Assembly (NCBI GenBank): GCA_016490735.1
Contig: JAEMWC010000394.1
Span: forward strand, 402,501 to 466,500
Source of the DNA: Pachyseris speciosa
Taxonomy: Eukaryota; Cnidaria; Anthozoa; Scleractinia; Pachyseridae
Direction of reading: 5' to 3'
DNA length: 64,000 bases
Shown here: positions 13,088-23,298 of the stretch, one piece after another
Layout: each line of letters begins with the position of its first letter
How positions within the stretch are numbered: position 1 is the stretch's first letter
The notes under the pieces: model-generated
What the model was told of the DNA's origin: nothing
What the model saw: the letters and a program-made list of their open reading frames with translations, nothing else
Database searches by the model: none
Translations under genes and position numbers: made by a program

Positions 13088-13850
13088 CGTTGATCATCAA
13101 GGATTCGAATGGATACCTCTCTACCAGTGTTTACAGAAAGCCTACACACACTGACCAGTACCTAACTAGTGTATGATTCACACCACCCACAATCTGTAAA
13201 ACGCGGTATTGTCAAGTGCCTGTATGATCGATCTAAACACCTCATAACAAAACCATCAGTTATCTCCCATGAAAAGAAACACCTCTCATCGGTCCTTGTT
13301 TCCAACGGTTATCCGTTTTCACTTGTAAAAAATCTTACGAAAACCAAGGGACGAACAGCCACTAAGGAACCTGAACCCGAAATTAAATCTACTGTGGTTC
13401 TGCCATATGTCAAAGGCACATCGGAGGCTCTTCGCCGTTGCCTACAACAACAAGGCATACGGACTGTTTTCAGACCTGACACAACTCTTAGATCACACCT
13501 AGTGCGACCTAAGGACATTGTCGATCCAGTAAAACAAGACCGAGTAGTCTACAAGATTCTATGTGAATGTGGTAAGGTTTATATTAGAGAGACGGGAAGA
13601 TCTATGCAAGAACAGATTAAGGAACACGATAGAGACATACATTGCACGGCTTGCTCAAACCCAATCCTCCTCCGTTTCAGAACATAGCAACGCGACTGGA
13701 CATTATCCGCTCTGGGACGAAGTTAAATTTATTGACTGAGACCCACACTGGTACACCCGTAGGGTTAAAGAGGCTATTCACATAAGACTTCACCCTAACA
13801 ACATCAACAGGGACAGTGGAATTGAAATTCCTGAAGCGTGGATGCCCACG
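13088..13850 (+). pseudogene. Penelope-like RT C-terminus + GIY-YIG domain (right copy)
   Basis: This is the inverted partner of the copy at 12393-13030, extending slightly further 5' into the RT thumb (LIIKDSNGYLSTSVYRKPT region). A 4-bp difference near 13162 breaks the frame relative to the left copy. The main frame then runs from 13169 to 13687 and covers the GIY-YIG-like domain, again with Tyr-Ile-Arg in place of Tyr-Ile-Gly. A further shift occurs after RDI. Sequence agreement with the left copy is high, so the pair formed fairly recently. Confidence 0.75.
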
Positions 13851-14027
13851 ATCAAACACCACAACAGCCGATCAGTACCAAAGCAGACCGCTGAGGGAAC
13901 AATTTCTAGTCTGAACGACAAGGATCAAAATCCTCCAATCAACAACAGTCTAAGTGAGGATCGAAACGCACCAATCACCATCAACCACGGTGCTTCTTAT
14001 ACTCACATGCAGCCAGTCGACACCATC

Positions 14028-14070
14028 GCCTGATGAAGACCAGCAGTAAAGCAGTCGAAACGTCGTGATC
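14028..14070 (+). ncRNA. Candidate hammerhead-type ribozyme core (right PLE copy)
   Basis: CTGATGA at 14031-14037 is followed by a short potential stem and then CGAAAC, the two conserved strands of a hammerhead core. The inverted copy has the same arrangement on the minus strand near 12120-12155, with a better stem II (GACC pairing with GGTT). Hammerhead motifs are known from Penelope-like elements. I could not identify a convincing stem I partner or cleavage site, so activity is doubtful. Confidence 0.3.
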
Positions 14071-14165
14071 CACATCTTTGTGACTCAATCGTGAGACAAA
14101 AGATTAACTCAGCTATCATTTGAAACCACGATGACAAACACCTTTCATAATATTAATTGACTTGA

Positions 14166-14856
14166 TGTACAACATAAAAAATTTGCATGAAATGTGAAAT
14201 CTGATGCGTCACACAACAACTCAAGGTAAAATATCTCGCATGCAAATACTTTTTGCTGATGTTTATCTCGCATGAAAATACTCTTTGCTGATTTTTACAA
14301 GCCTCCATAGAAGCATAATAACTGAGGTGATAGATGCAAATTTAAGGTGATTTATATGATAAAATTTGGCAGCATGTTTACCGAGTATTCATTCTTGTGT
14401 ATTCATCAGTGACAGGTATAATGAACCAACAAAATCAGTTGGTAGAGCAATTAATTCACTGATATCCCAGAGGTGGTGGGTTTACTTTCACTATGCTTTA
14501 TTTGCACTACTGCTTAAGTAGTGTTCAAAACAGTTACTGTGATGGTCATTCACATCATCATCTGATGTTTTACATGTATGTCCTCAGACAGACGATCACA
14601 ACAGTACATTTTGTGCTTTTACTTTGAATGTTTGCTGCATGCGCCAGTGCAGATAGTTTTGAAGATACTCATTGAAAACGAGCAGACTTCTGTTTGGGAC
14701 TTGTCTTAGATGAATTCTCCCAACTCCATAATGTTTCCGCGGTCTTAGGATTGGTGAAATGTTTCATGGCTTACAGAAAAAGCGAGCTGGGTTTCAAAAA
14801 ATGTGCTCTTCAAAATTAATGAACAATGGAAACCTCGATGCAGCAGCTAGCCAGTT
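14166..14856. other. Stretch without recognised features
   Basis: A short direct duplication (ATCTCGCATG followed by AAATACT(T/C)TTTGCTGAT near 14231 and 14265) is the only structure seen. No gene. Confidence 0.45.
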
Positions 14857-14860
14857 TTAA

Positions 14861-15841
14861 CCCATTGGCACCTGTGCATGCCAAAACCGGCCGTAAAAAA
14901 CTCCCATGCTTCAAAACATTGCAACTTTCTCAATCGCACGAATATTGCCTTAACTGTTAGTTGTGAGCACGAAATGGAATGCCCTTTAAATTTGGATATC
15001 CAATAAATGCAAGAAACGTAGCGATTTTTACCAAATATGGCCTTTTGAGTTTGGACGAGAACGAAACTGACCGTTTTTAACGTCAAAGAGAAACCACAAA
15101 AATGCCCCTTTTTGCCTTCATGTTTTTTTAAGGAAATCATCGCCGAAAAACCAAACTTCAACCATCATAACGAAATCCATATTCCTCTCCCGAGCGTAGA
15201 TACAGCCTTTTGTTCCAGTGCATTCGGGCCTTTCCGCCATTTTCAACATCTAGACCACATTGCATGCTGGGAAATGACGAGAATTTTTGACAGCACCCGT
15301 TCCTTCTCCCAATTCTTTCACATATACAGCCTGCAGTCTACAGCCACTCCAACCTACTGCCAAAAATTCCTGCTTGTGGTCATCTTCAGTACTCAGAAAT
15401 TCCAAAATAAGTGGCGGTAGTTCGAGAAATTCATCAATAGTCGAGTCCCAAAGGTACTAAGTGTTCGACCGGCCATATTCCCAGTTCCTCGAGTAACAAG
15501 CCAAATTCAACAACAAAGTACATCACCTTGCTCGATTCTTTAAGAAAGTGGACTCTTAGCTACCGTCACGCTTAATGATGCTCATCAGGGAGCCGCTAAA
15601 GATGAAAAATGGCTGTAAATTTCGCAGAAATTACAAGCAAATCGAACTTGGGCCATTGTTGTCGCTTCACGGATAAAAAATAGCTACGTCAAAATGACGT
15701 TTTCAGCAACCTTGAGCCTCCAGTGGCTTAGGACAGCACCACTTTTCCCTGGTAGTTCAAATAAAGAGTCACAAATTGCTATTCATCGTTTATAGGTGGA
15801 AAATCACTCCGAAAATGTAAAAACAGCCGGTAGTCAATGGG
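14861..15841. mobile_element. TTAA-flanked MITE 1
   Basis: The element starts CCCATTGGCA and ends with CAATGGG. It is flanked on both sides by TTAA (14857-14860, 15842-15845), the target duplication made by piggyBac and Kolobok superfamilies. It is about 980 bp, has no transposase, and resembles in layout the TTAA elements at 16336 and 52252. Confidence 0.7.
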
Positions 15842-15845
15842 TTAA

Positions 15846-16331
15846 TTAGAGTTTTTGCTAAAAAAAATAATAATCTGCCCCACTCCCCCCCACGAGAATT
15901 TTTGACTTCATAGACAGCTCCCTCTTTACATTATAACTTCCACATCTGAACAAGACTCTCTAAACATCAGAGATTTTTCACCTAAGTCCAAAAATACCTC
16001 TCGCTTTCTGAACTTCTAGCATGGCAACCTTTCAGAAATGAACCAAGACTAGCTAGCAACGGTGTGTCGCTTTTGAGACTTTTTCTTCCACCTGGCTCCT
16101 AATTTGTACTCCAAAACTGAGAGTCAAGTTATATCACTTTGTGATTTAGCAAGCACAAAGAAAATCCCCACTGGTTTCTTCCAGAAGTGCTAGTGACTTG
16201 CATATCTCCAGACTTAAGGATGTCTTTCAACCACCAGGCAAGTAGGCAAACATAATAAAATTCAATTAAGCTAGCGATTGAGACCTCACAGCCACGTAAA
16301 TTTCGTATCAATAAAACTTAAATTGCTGTTT
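15846..16331. other. Spacer between two TTAA MITEs
   Basis: AT-rich sequence with no recognised feature. Confidence 0.45.
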
Positions 16332-16335
16332 TTAA

Positions 16336-17348
16336 CCCTTTAACTGTCAACTTCCTTGAGATCTTGAGGCAATTTTCTCAATGCAGGTAATTAAACGGGA
16401 TTTAGCTGCCCTTAACATGAAGGGCTCCGTTGAGAGGTCTGCTGCTCTAGAATACCAAGGACTCAACTTGCATCGTGACATCACCAACTTCAACTGTTGT
16501 TGTTTCTCTCGCGAGTGTAGCAACTTTTAGTCGGTAAGTACTTGGTTTATAAGAGTGTTTTCGAGCCATTTTCCACTACACAAGCTCCCAGTCTGGTATC
16601 ATTAAGCTGGAATAGAGAGTAGCGGCAAATCTCTGAATGAAACCAGGGATGAGGGAAAATTTCATGCCAACTGGGATGCCAAAAGTGTTCGTGTCAAAGC
16701 ATGGCGGCTCTGAACCTGAGGTTGTTTCTCTCACCGTTCCGCGGTGGATTCTTGGACCTAGCAAGGCAATTTTGGCGAGATTTGACTTGCAAAGAACATG
16801 ACTTTTACAATATTTCGCTAGTAGGTCCGAGTGGCTCGACACTTATAAAAAATCTACAAATTGTTGATGGCAGGACTTCCATTTCGCTGTGGCATCACAG
16901 TTCCCAGAATGCAATTGCGGCACCAAAGACAAATGCAGAGGCTTTCAAAAGTGGTTTGAATGAAATAGTTGATGCTTGACTCACTGTACGCGCAAGAGGC
17001 AGAATGGAAGGTAAATGCTCAGTCATGAGATGAAAGTTTTCTGTCATCAGGAAATTTTGCTTTCAAAAGGAGATTTTAAATTAAAGAGGTTAAAGCAAAG
17101 ATGTGTGATTTTCGCTTTGGTCAATGGTGCATAAAATGGGCATTTGTGGTTTTGCTTGAAAACGAACAACGATATGGAAGGGTAATCGAAGGTTATCGTT
17201 AGTTAATTTGCCCTTCAGGCCTAAAACAGTTACTGGTTGACACTAGAAACAGGACATCATAACCAGCTTCTAAATTTGAGAATGTGGCAAAGCTTGAAAG
17301 TGGTAGCCCTGTCTATCATACGAATTCGTACGATTGGCACTTAAAGGG
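16336..17348. mobile_element. TTAA-flanked MITE 2
   Basis: The ends are CCCTTTAACTG and (complement of right end) CCCTTTAAGTG, flanked by TTAA at 16332-16335 and 17349-17352. It is about 1.0 kb. An interior segment encodes, in plus frame, SLVGPSGSTLIKNL, which is matched on the minus strand of MITE 3 (LLVAPGGSALIEKL near 52760). The two elements therefore share a captured or ancestral coding fragment in opposite orientation. Confidence 0.75.
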
Positions 17349-17466
17349 TTAACTTATAGTCTATGTCACACTATCAAACAATCCTTTCTACCTGTCAGTC
17401 ATTTCGCGGTTTTACTCTTTTTGTAATTCACGCATGAATCTTAATACAAATGAGCTTAACTCATTT

Positions 17467-17695
17467 GAAGGGCTGGGGACATAACCAACCCAAATGACTT
17501 TTAGGGTATATTTCTTTTTTTTTTTGGTCCAAATCAGCTTATTAATAAATGTTTGCATATGTGGCCTTTGATTCAGTAGAACAACATTGCCCCGTGTAGC
17601 TTTTTTGCCAGGTTCTGTTTCTTTTTCAAGAAAAACCATATGCAAAAAAGGCCCTAAAAGTCATTTGGGTCGGTTATGCCCCTCGGCAGCCCTTC
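17467..17695. repeat. Foldback MITE
   Basis: Inverted arms of ~40 bp begin GAAGGGCTGGGGACATAACC (17467) and end as its imperfect complement at 17695 (GGTTATGCCCCTCGGCAGCC, then CTTC). The spacer contains a T-run. No coding capacity. Confidence 0.65.
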
Positions 17696-18109
17696 AATTT
17701 TAAGGTGCTTTTTTCAGCTTTGTAAACAAATTTGCATGTACCGGTACCTAAATTTTTCATATAAAAATTTAAACTTTCTGTGATGAAGGCAAATGGAATC
17801 ACAAGCAAGCTACAGTGTAGCAAACACTTTAAAATGGCTTACCAAAAACAGTTGGAACCATCTGTGAAGAAAATGAGAAACAATAGAAAGCTTCTTAAAT
17901 CTGCATATGGCTCCTCCTTTGAAAATCATTCATCCTGTTTGATATGTTCCCCGACATGTATGTATTCCAATGGAAACTGAGCCTTTGAAAACACCTTTGT
18001 TGTGAGCACACCTCTCCCTGAGGAAATTGAAAAAAAGATGTAATATGGCAGAAAGTAACACCCACTGTATCACGAACAACGCAGAAACACCTCCTTTGTG
18101 ATTTTTATT

Positions 18110-18432
18110 AAACTGACATAAACTTCAGCCACTTCTTTTTCATTAGACACAAAGTTTTACTACATAGTATGATCATAGGACTGTTTATAATACAGTACGC
18201 ACTATCACTATCACTATCTACTGTTACAATGCAGCACTTGCCTTACATGAAATTTGCAAAGAGCAAAATATATTACAAAATGCATTAGAGAAAGCTATAA
18301 TTCATGGTTACGCAGTATGAAAAATATTCTTCATAACAGATTGAAAAAAGAAGAAATAACAGACCACTTTGCTTTAAATTCTTTTTCACAATCATCTGGA
18401 GGAAAAAAGGATGTATCTTTCTATTTTATTTG
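18110..18432 (-). mobile_element. 3' end of a Tx1/L1-type LINE, cut off by the Polinton
   Basis: Read on the minus strand, the sequence immediately left of the Polinton continues the LINE ORF2 tail that ends at the Polinton's right side (36416 onwards). The frame resumes with KDTSFFPPDDCEKEFKAKWS and reaches a stop near 18340, followed by a 3' UTR-like AT-rich segment. TATTTG at 18427-18432 is the left copy of the Polinton target duplication. Confidence 0.6.
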
Positions 18433-18713
18433 AGTAGTATAGTAGTTGGGGGCTCGAGACCATTTTTAATGATCTCAAACCAAACCCAACTACTACACTA
18501 CTTTCAATATAATGGTTTCCAACTTTTGATCTCGTATTTTGATCTCGTATTTTGATCTCGTATTCTGGTCTCGTATTCTGGTCTCGTATTCTGGTCTCGT
18601 ATTCTGGTCTCGTATTCTGGTCTCGTATTTTGATCTCGTATTTTTGTAATCTATATATTTTTTAAAATGCGTGACATTCTCGGAAAAATCACCAAGCGTG
18701 ACTTTCTCGGAAA
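18433..18713 (+). repeat. Polinton left terminal inverted repeat
   Basis: 281 bp, matching 36136-36415 in inverse orientation with a few substitutions. From the end inward there is a terminal foldback (18433-18450 pairing with 18485-18502, one mismatch) and nine 13-bp tandem units (18528-18644, GATCTCGTATTTT or GGTCTCGTATTCT). Then come two ~24-bp direct repeats around CGTGAC(A/T)TTCTCGGAAAAAT (18669-18719). Confidence 0.95.
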
Positions 18714-19444
18714 AATTACCTTTGAATTTGTTGAAGCAATTAAAGATGCAGAAAAAAAAATAGCAAAACTGGTGGCCACCAGAACCTCTCATGAGGGACT
18801 TAATTTGGAATTTGAATTACCACCCGTCCCTCATGAGAGGTTTTTTGTTTTTGAATTCCCACCTCCACACCACCCGAGCACTATCATTGATGTTTTTCTT
18901 CTGACAAGCTTAAGCTCGACTATAGCTCTACCCAACAACCCGACACCATCTCAGGGTGATTTTTTGTGTGTTTTTAACCCATGGAATAACGGCGGGGGTT
19001 TTTCGTTATTCCATGGGGTGGCTTGTATACATTTCGCTAACGAAAGGCCCCCGCTTTTTCCAATCGTTAGATACTTTGTATACAAGCCACAATTTATCTG
19101 TGTAAAAAACCCTTTTATATGCGTTTGTATTTTCATTTTTACGCTTGTGGTACATAAATGAAATTTTCAAAGATAAAAATTAATACGCATGTGTAAAAAG
19201 CGAAAAATCTAGAATCCCCAAAACATAGTGACGTAGTTTGATGACTCATTCGAAAGGGAAACCCCCCAACAAATGTTCCTGTCTCATATGCTAATTCTTC
19301 GGGTAAAGGGTCAGAAAAAGGGCAGTATTTTAAATTAAATATACAACAAAACTCACAATACTATCCTGAACTAGGCAAATCAGTGGGTTTGAGGCGATAA
19401 AAACACCACAACTATGGTGTGACGTCAACAGCTAACTGAACTTT
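18714..19444. repeat. Polinton subterminal hairpin cluster
   Basis: No convincing gene. Three strong inverted repeats lie between the left TIR and the 3' end of PolB. A perfect 17-bp stem (783-799 with 826-842 in the 18,000s, centred on CTCATGAG halves) is followed by a T-run. A 13-bp stem CCCATGGAATAAC (18978-18990 with 19005-19017) has a G-rich loop and T-run. A 13-bp stem GTGGCTTGTATAC (19018-19030 with 19078-19090) contains an inner CTAACG/CGTTAG stem. A plus-strand frame (18667-19161) runs through them but is interrupted in composition by the repeats and is probably not coding. A transcription-termination or replication role is possible but unproven. Confidence 0.6.
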
Positions 19445-22400
19445 TTAGATTTTATAATGTCCGTATGCGTAGCTTGTCACGCCATTATCGTGAATATACC
19501 GCTTGTCATCGAAACAGCTGAGTGATACTTTATTGATTTCATAACTTCCTAATTGATGATTTTGACTTATTGTTTTCATTTTATGGTGTATCTGTTTATT
19601 ATTGAAGAGTGTCTCTTTATAGTTTTCATGTTGAATGTTCTTTTTAATGACGTTCTTTTTGATTCCTTTAGCAGTCTTTCCTCCTTTTTGGTTGTCTTTC
19701 ATGTAGCTATACATTTTTGATCGTAGACCGATGAATTCACAAACGGGAACTCCTGCGGCTTCATCTTTGAATTTACCAATTACTTTTTTATTTGACTTAT
19801 TAAAATACGGTGAGCTTTCAGGGTAGTCGCTGTTATCGAATTTATCTTTATCGTTCCAGAAATTTCTACAGACGTCTTCGGTTTCAATTTCGTATGTTAA
19901 TGAGTCAGTGTCTGTGAATAGTAATTTGGCTGTGTTATTATATTTATTTTTGATGTAGTTATTATGAAAATCATACATTAACGTCTTGCTTAGATCCAAG
20001 ATGCACATACCCACATATGCCGGCCTGTTAAGGGTAAGTGTTTCTTTAATCTTATGCACAGCTACCAAATTTTCATTGAATATTTTACTGCTAACATATG
20101 TCGGTTTAGCAGCCATTTTTAATAGTTTCTTTTCATCGGTGACTAATCTGACGTCTACTCGCTTTCTGAGGTTTTCCATTGTTTTTCCAAATACACTGTT
20201 ATTCATCAGCTTGAAAAAGTCTTTTTCAAATGCGTTTTTGGCATTAGTTCTTTTCTGAGTGTTGTAATCAATATATTGCCTGAGCCAAGGGGATTGATTG
20301 AACTCTAACACTCGATGGACTTTCGTTATTTTTAAACCGAGATTTGTATAGAGTTGAAGGTTTCTGTAATGAAGCACGTATTTTTCTTTGTTGCTTAATG
20401 TTGGTATCAGTTTATGTACCAAACCAGTTGATATCTTGTATTTCTTCGCGATGTTTTTGCAATAATCTGATAGCATGTCCTCGGTCACTTTAATCTTTTC
20501 CGGTCCAAGTGGGTAGTCATTATGCAGATCATGTAACTCTTGGGGGTATTCTAAATCAACTTCAAGTATCAAACCTTTGTTGCTATCTTCTTGGTACTTT
20601 GCTAGGTTTATCTTATCGATTTGCATTTCTGTCATCCATCTGAATCCGCCTGTTGGAAGGTATTGACTCATAGCCCAACCGTATAGATTATTAGCATCGA
20701 GATACATAATATACTTTGAGGGCGCCTTCTCATCGTATTCTTTCATGTATTTATTGTTTGCCCTTCTATATCGGTTTGCTATATAACTGATTCCTCCACG
20801 CATACCCTTTTGAATGAATTGAAACATATCAATATCAACCATAAGCTCTAGTTTAATGTCAGTCATTTTAAGCATAGCATCCCACGAAAGCCCTGGAGAC
20901 GTGAAATAATGACATGGGTCCAGTTTGTAGTATTCAAGGCATGTTTTCCTGAAGTTTTCAAATACATCAGCTAATAGGAGGATGTCAGATTTCAGGTACA
21001 GGTCATGGTATTCACCCATATTTTTGAGAGAGAATATATTCCACACATTCTGAGCATGTTGATAATCTTCATCACTAATGTGTTCATCTCTTAATATGCT
21101 GTAAAATTCTTCTTTTGCTGGTAGTTTTTCATTGAATTTATCGTAACTGTCCATGTAGTCGTAAGGGTAGACCCCTTTTTGTGCCATCAGATCAAGATCA
21201 TTACCCTTGAACTCTTGAGAGGTGTATTTCAAGGCTTCTTTAGGAGGATTACTGACTAGTCTATCCAAACCAGAGCTCATGAATTGAAAACTATCAATGA
21301 AGGTTAAATTATTACCAAGCATGAAAGCCATGTATTTTTCCATATTGTTGGGAATGGCATTGATATTCATCTGTTTCTCTTCTCCTTTCTTATTTTTGTA
21401 TGTATGTTTCTTGACAATGGCTCCAATCTCTTGCATTATAAAGTGACTGTCATAACCTCTCAGATTATGGAATATAACAGGTATTTTTATTTCTTCTGGG
21501 TTTACTCTGAGTTTTAGATTACATTCTTGATGGGCAGAGCCTCTGTATTTACCAGTAATATGGCAATGGTCTCGAACTCGAATGTCTTTATCAGTATATT
21601 TTTTATTGCAAATGTGGCATTCTTTTGCTTTTTGGAATTCCTCCTCATCCTCTTTAGTCATTTTTAATGGTTTGTTGAATTCCTTTTTCATGATACTTTT
21701 GCAATATTTGACTTCTTCTATCATTTTTTCCATGAATTTGTACACTGCTTTTTCACCTCTATATATTGTTACTGGTTTGCTACATTTGTCATCATAACAA
21801 CAAACAACTTTATAACCGTATCCACAGTCTGTATGCTTCTGGTATGCTTCGGTATACGATTTGTTATTATTGGGTTGACAACCGGATATCTTTTCAGTTA
21901 TGGCCTCAAAATCAGCATAGATTACAAATGGTACTGGTTGTTGTTTATGGAAATTATTAAATTTTAGTGTGTTGTTATTTTTGTCAGGCATTTTTATTGC
22001 TTGTGTGTCATTCACTTGTATACAGTTTTCTTTATGATCATTTAATACTCTTTCAGAGCTGAAGCATTGAAGACAATGCATGCAAAAGTGTTTTCTTTCC
22101 TTGTGTCTCGTTTGATTGTACATTAACTTGTTGAAATCTTTGATGAGTACATAGTGCTTGTTTTCATTTTCTGTTATGAGAAGCAGATTCATACAGTCTG
22201 CATATGTTTCTTTTGAGACATAAATTGGATACGGTTGTTTGTTTTCATAACCGAAAACATTGATGTTGATCTCATTTTGTTTTTCAATCTTGTTGTACTG
22301 TTTGGTAGTCACTGGGAATTCAATCCCTGAATAATCTAAATTTTCAATAAATTGCTTGTCAACTTTTTTGATTCTCTGTGGGTATTTTTCTTGCAGATTC

Positions 22401-23200
22401 AAATGTCTGATGTGACACCATCTGAAGCATTCATTATCCTCATTTTTCATATTAATCAATCCCTTTGCACTGTTTCTGAGTTCCTGTGGTAGTTTAATAT
22501 ATGAGGAGCCTCTCATTGGTTGGTATTTTACTATATTCAGATAATGATTGTCAACAGATTCGATGGTCCAACCAGAACCTTCAGATACCCATTTAGCTAT
22601 TTTATTCAAGATTTGCTGTTTTGATAATTGTAGTGATTCAGTGACTTCCAGATTATTCACAATTGTTTGAGCTGGACTGTTGAAATATGCGGTCTTATAC
22701 ACTATTTCTCCATCTGATGTTTTTGTGAATGTTACCTTTAGTGTTTCGACAAATTTCAGTCCTTTCATTTCATTTAACAATTTTTCAATATGTATTTCGG
22801 TTGCCTTTCTTGTGTTTTGTAGTTGCGCTAGCGGGTCTTTATCATTTTTTATATCAATTTCAAAAGACTTTGTGTAGCCTTTCAGAGCTTTATCAACTTG
22901 CTCTATCTTAGTCCTCGGTAATGGGACTGGTTTTTTGGTTCTTGGTGCAGGCACTGGTTTTCGTTTTGGTGTCTTTTTTAATTGTTCTATTTCTTCTAAC
23001 CATTCAGAAGGTGGGGGTGGTAATCTTTTCCTCTCGAAATAATCAACCAATTCTTTCACGGTTTGTTTTGCTGATTGGTTTTTGTGCGGTGTTGACACGG
23101 GTTTGGTATCATCTACCACAATAATTTTAGGCTTCTTTTGCTTCAATAGCAATTTGATGAGCTGAGATTTGCTGAGTTTTTTAAAATTTTTCTTATCCAT
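19445..23200 (-). CDS. Protein-primed family B DNA polymerase (PolB)
   Basis: 1251 residues, uninterrupted, and the element's replicative polymerase. Proline-rich N-terminal motifs (PVPAPR at 82-87, PVPLPR at 91-96) are followed by a Cys/His zinc finger (Cys373, Cys376, His389, Cys393). A 3'-5' exonuclease has Exo I YADFEA (Asp430, Glu432), Exo II FHNLRGYDSH (Asp584) and Exo III YLKSD (Asp739). Between Exo I and II sits an endonuclease VII-like zinc module (Cys528, Cys531, DHCH 544-547, Cys560). Polymerase motif A is DANNLYGWAM (Asp835), motif B FFKLMNNSVFGKT (about 995-1007) and motif C FTDTDS (Asp1097, Asp1099). All catalytic residues are present. The length fits Polinton and adintovirus polymerases. 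The start is the first ATG, with an AT-rich leader lacking the TCTAA motif of the late-type genes. Confidence 0.95.
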   Translation of the reverse strand: MDKKNFKKLSKSQLIKLLLKQKKPKIIVVDDTKPVSTPHKNQSAKQTVKELVDYFERKRLPPPPSEWLEEIEQLKKTPKRKPVPAPRTKKPVPLPRTKIEQVDKALKGYTKSFEIDIKNDKDPLAQLQNTRKATEIHIEKLLNEMKGLKFVETLKVTFTKTSDGEIVYKTAYFNSPAQTIVNNLEVTESLQLSKQQILNKIAKWVSEGSGWTIESVDNHYLNIVKYQPMRGSSYIKLPQELRNSAKGLINMKNEDNECFRWCHIRHLNLQEKYPQRIKKVDKQFIENLDYSGIEFPVTTKQYNKIEKQNEININVFGYENKQPYPIYVSKETYADCMNLLLITENENKHYVLIKDFNKLMYNQTRHKERKHFCMHCLQCFSSERVLNDHKENCIQVNDTQAIKMPDKNNNTLKFNNFHKQQPVPFVIYADFEAITEKISGCQPNNNKSYTEAYQKHTDCGYGYKVVCCYDDKCSKPVTIYRGEKAVYKFMEKMIEEVKYCKSIMKKEFNKPLKMTKEDEEEFQKAKECHICNKKYTDKDIRVRDHCHITGKYRGSAHQECNLKLRVNPEEIKIPVIFHNLRGYDSHFIMQEIGAIVKKHTYKNKKGEEKQMNINAIPNNMEKYMAFMLGNNLTFIDSFQFMSSGLDRLVSNPPKEALKYTSQEFKGNDLDLMAQKGVYPYDYMDSYDKFNEKLPAKEEFYSILRDEHISDEDYQHAQNVWNIFSLKNMGEYHDLYLKSDILLLADVFENFRKTCLEYYKLDPCHYFTSPGLSWDAMLKMTDIKLELMVDIDMFQFIQKGMRGGISYIANRYRRANNKYMKEYDEKAPSKYIMYLDANNLYGWAMSQYLPTGGFRWMTEMQIDKINLAKYQEDSNKGLILEVDLEYPQELHDLHNDYPLGPEKIKVTEDMLSDYCKNIAKKYKISTGLVHKLIPTLSNKEKYVLHYRNLQLYTNLGLKITKVHRVLEFNQSPWLRQYIDYNTQKRTNAKNAFEKDFFKLMNNSVFGKTMENLRKRVDVRLVTDEKKLLKMAAKPTYVSSKIFNENLVAVHKIKETLTLNRPAYVGMCILDLSKTLMYDFHNNYIKNKYNNTAKLLFTDTDSLTYEIETEDVCRNFWNDKDKFDNSDYPESSPYFNKSNKKVIGKFKDEAAGVPVCEFIGLRSKMYSYMKDNQKGGKTAKGIKKNVIKKNIQHENYKETLFNNKQIHHKMKTISQNHQLGSYEINKVSLSCFDDKRYIHDNGVTSYAYGHYKI

Positions 23201-23282
23201 ACTATACTGTAATATAATATTTTTCTTATGTTTTTATATGTTTTTCAAATGATTGAGCATGGAAGTTATTTAAAAATTATTA

Positions 23283-23298
23283 TCTAAATTATATTATA
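23283..23298 (+). promoter_or_regulatory. TCTAA box, HNH gene
   Basis: TCTAAATTATATTATA directly before the ATG at 23299. This supports that ATG, rather than the later frame, as the gene's start. Confidence 0.45.

Larger units (their letters stand above)
12064..14151. mobile_element. Head-to-head pair of truncated Penelope-like elements
   Basis: Two ~1-kb arms are inverted copies: 12061-13051 (coding on minus) and 13116-14118 (coding on plus), around a 64-bp spacer that belongs to the 5' side of the right copy. Each arm encodes the tail of a Penelope-type reverse transcriptase plus a GIY-YIG-like endonuclease domain. The block is bounded by an imperfect 14-bp direct repeat (ATTAATTGGCTTGA at 12050-12063, ATTAATTGACTTGA at 14152-14165), most simply a target-site duplication. 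This suggests the inverted pair inserted as one event. Both copies are 5'-truncated. Confidence 0.75.

Noticed and set aside
18493..18792. 99-codon minus frame with RDQ/YET repeats, and its twin at 36114-36356
   Set aside because: It is a translation of the 13-bp TIR repeats; no protein character beyond the repeat.
18667..19161. 164-codon plus-strand frame starting in the left TIR
   Set aside because: It runs through TIR repeats and perfect hairpins, whose arms dictate the codons, and its leader lacks the late-type box. The openness is better explained by the repeats.
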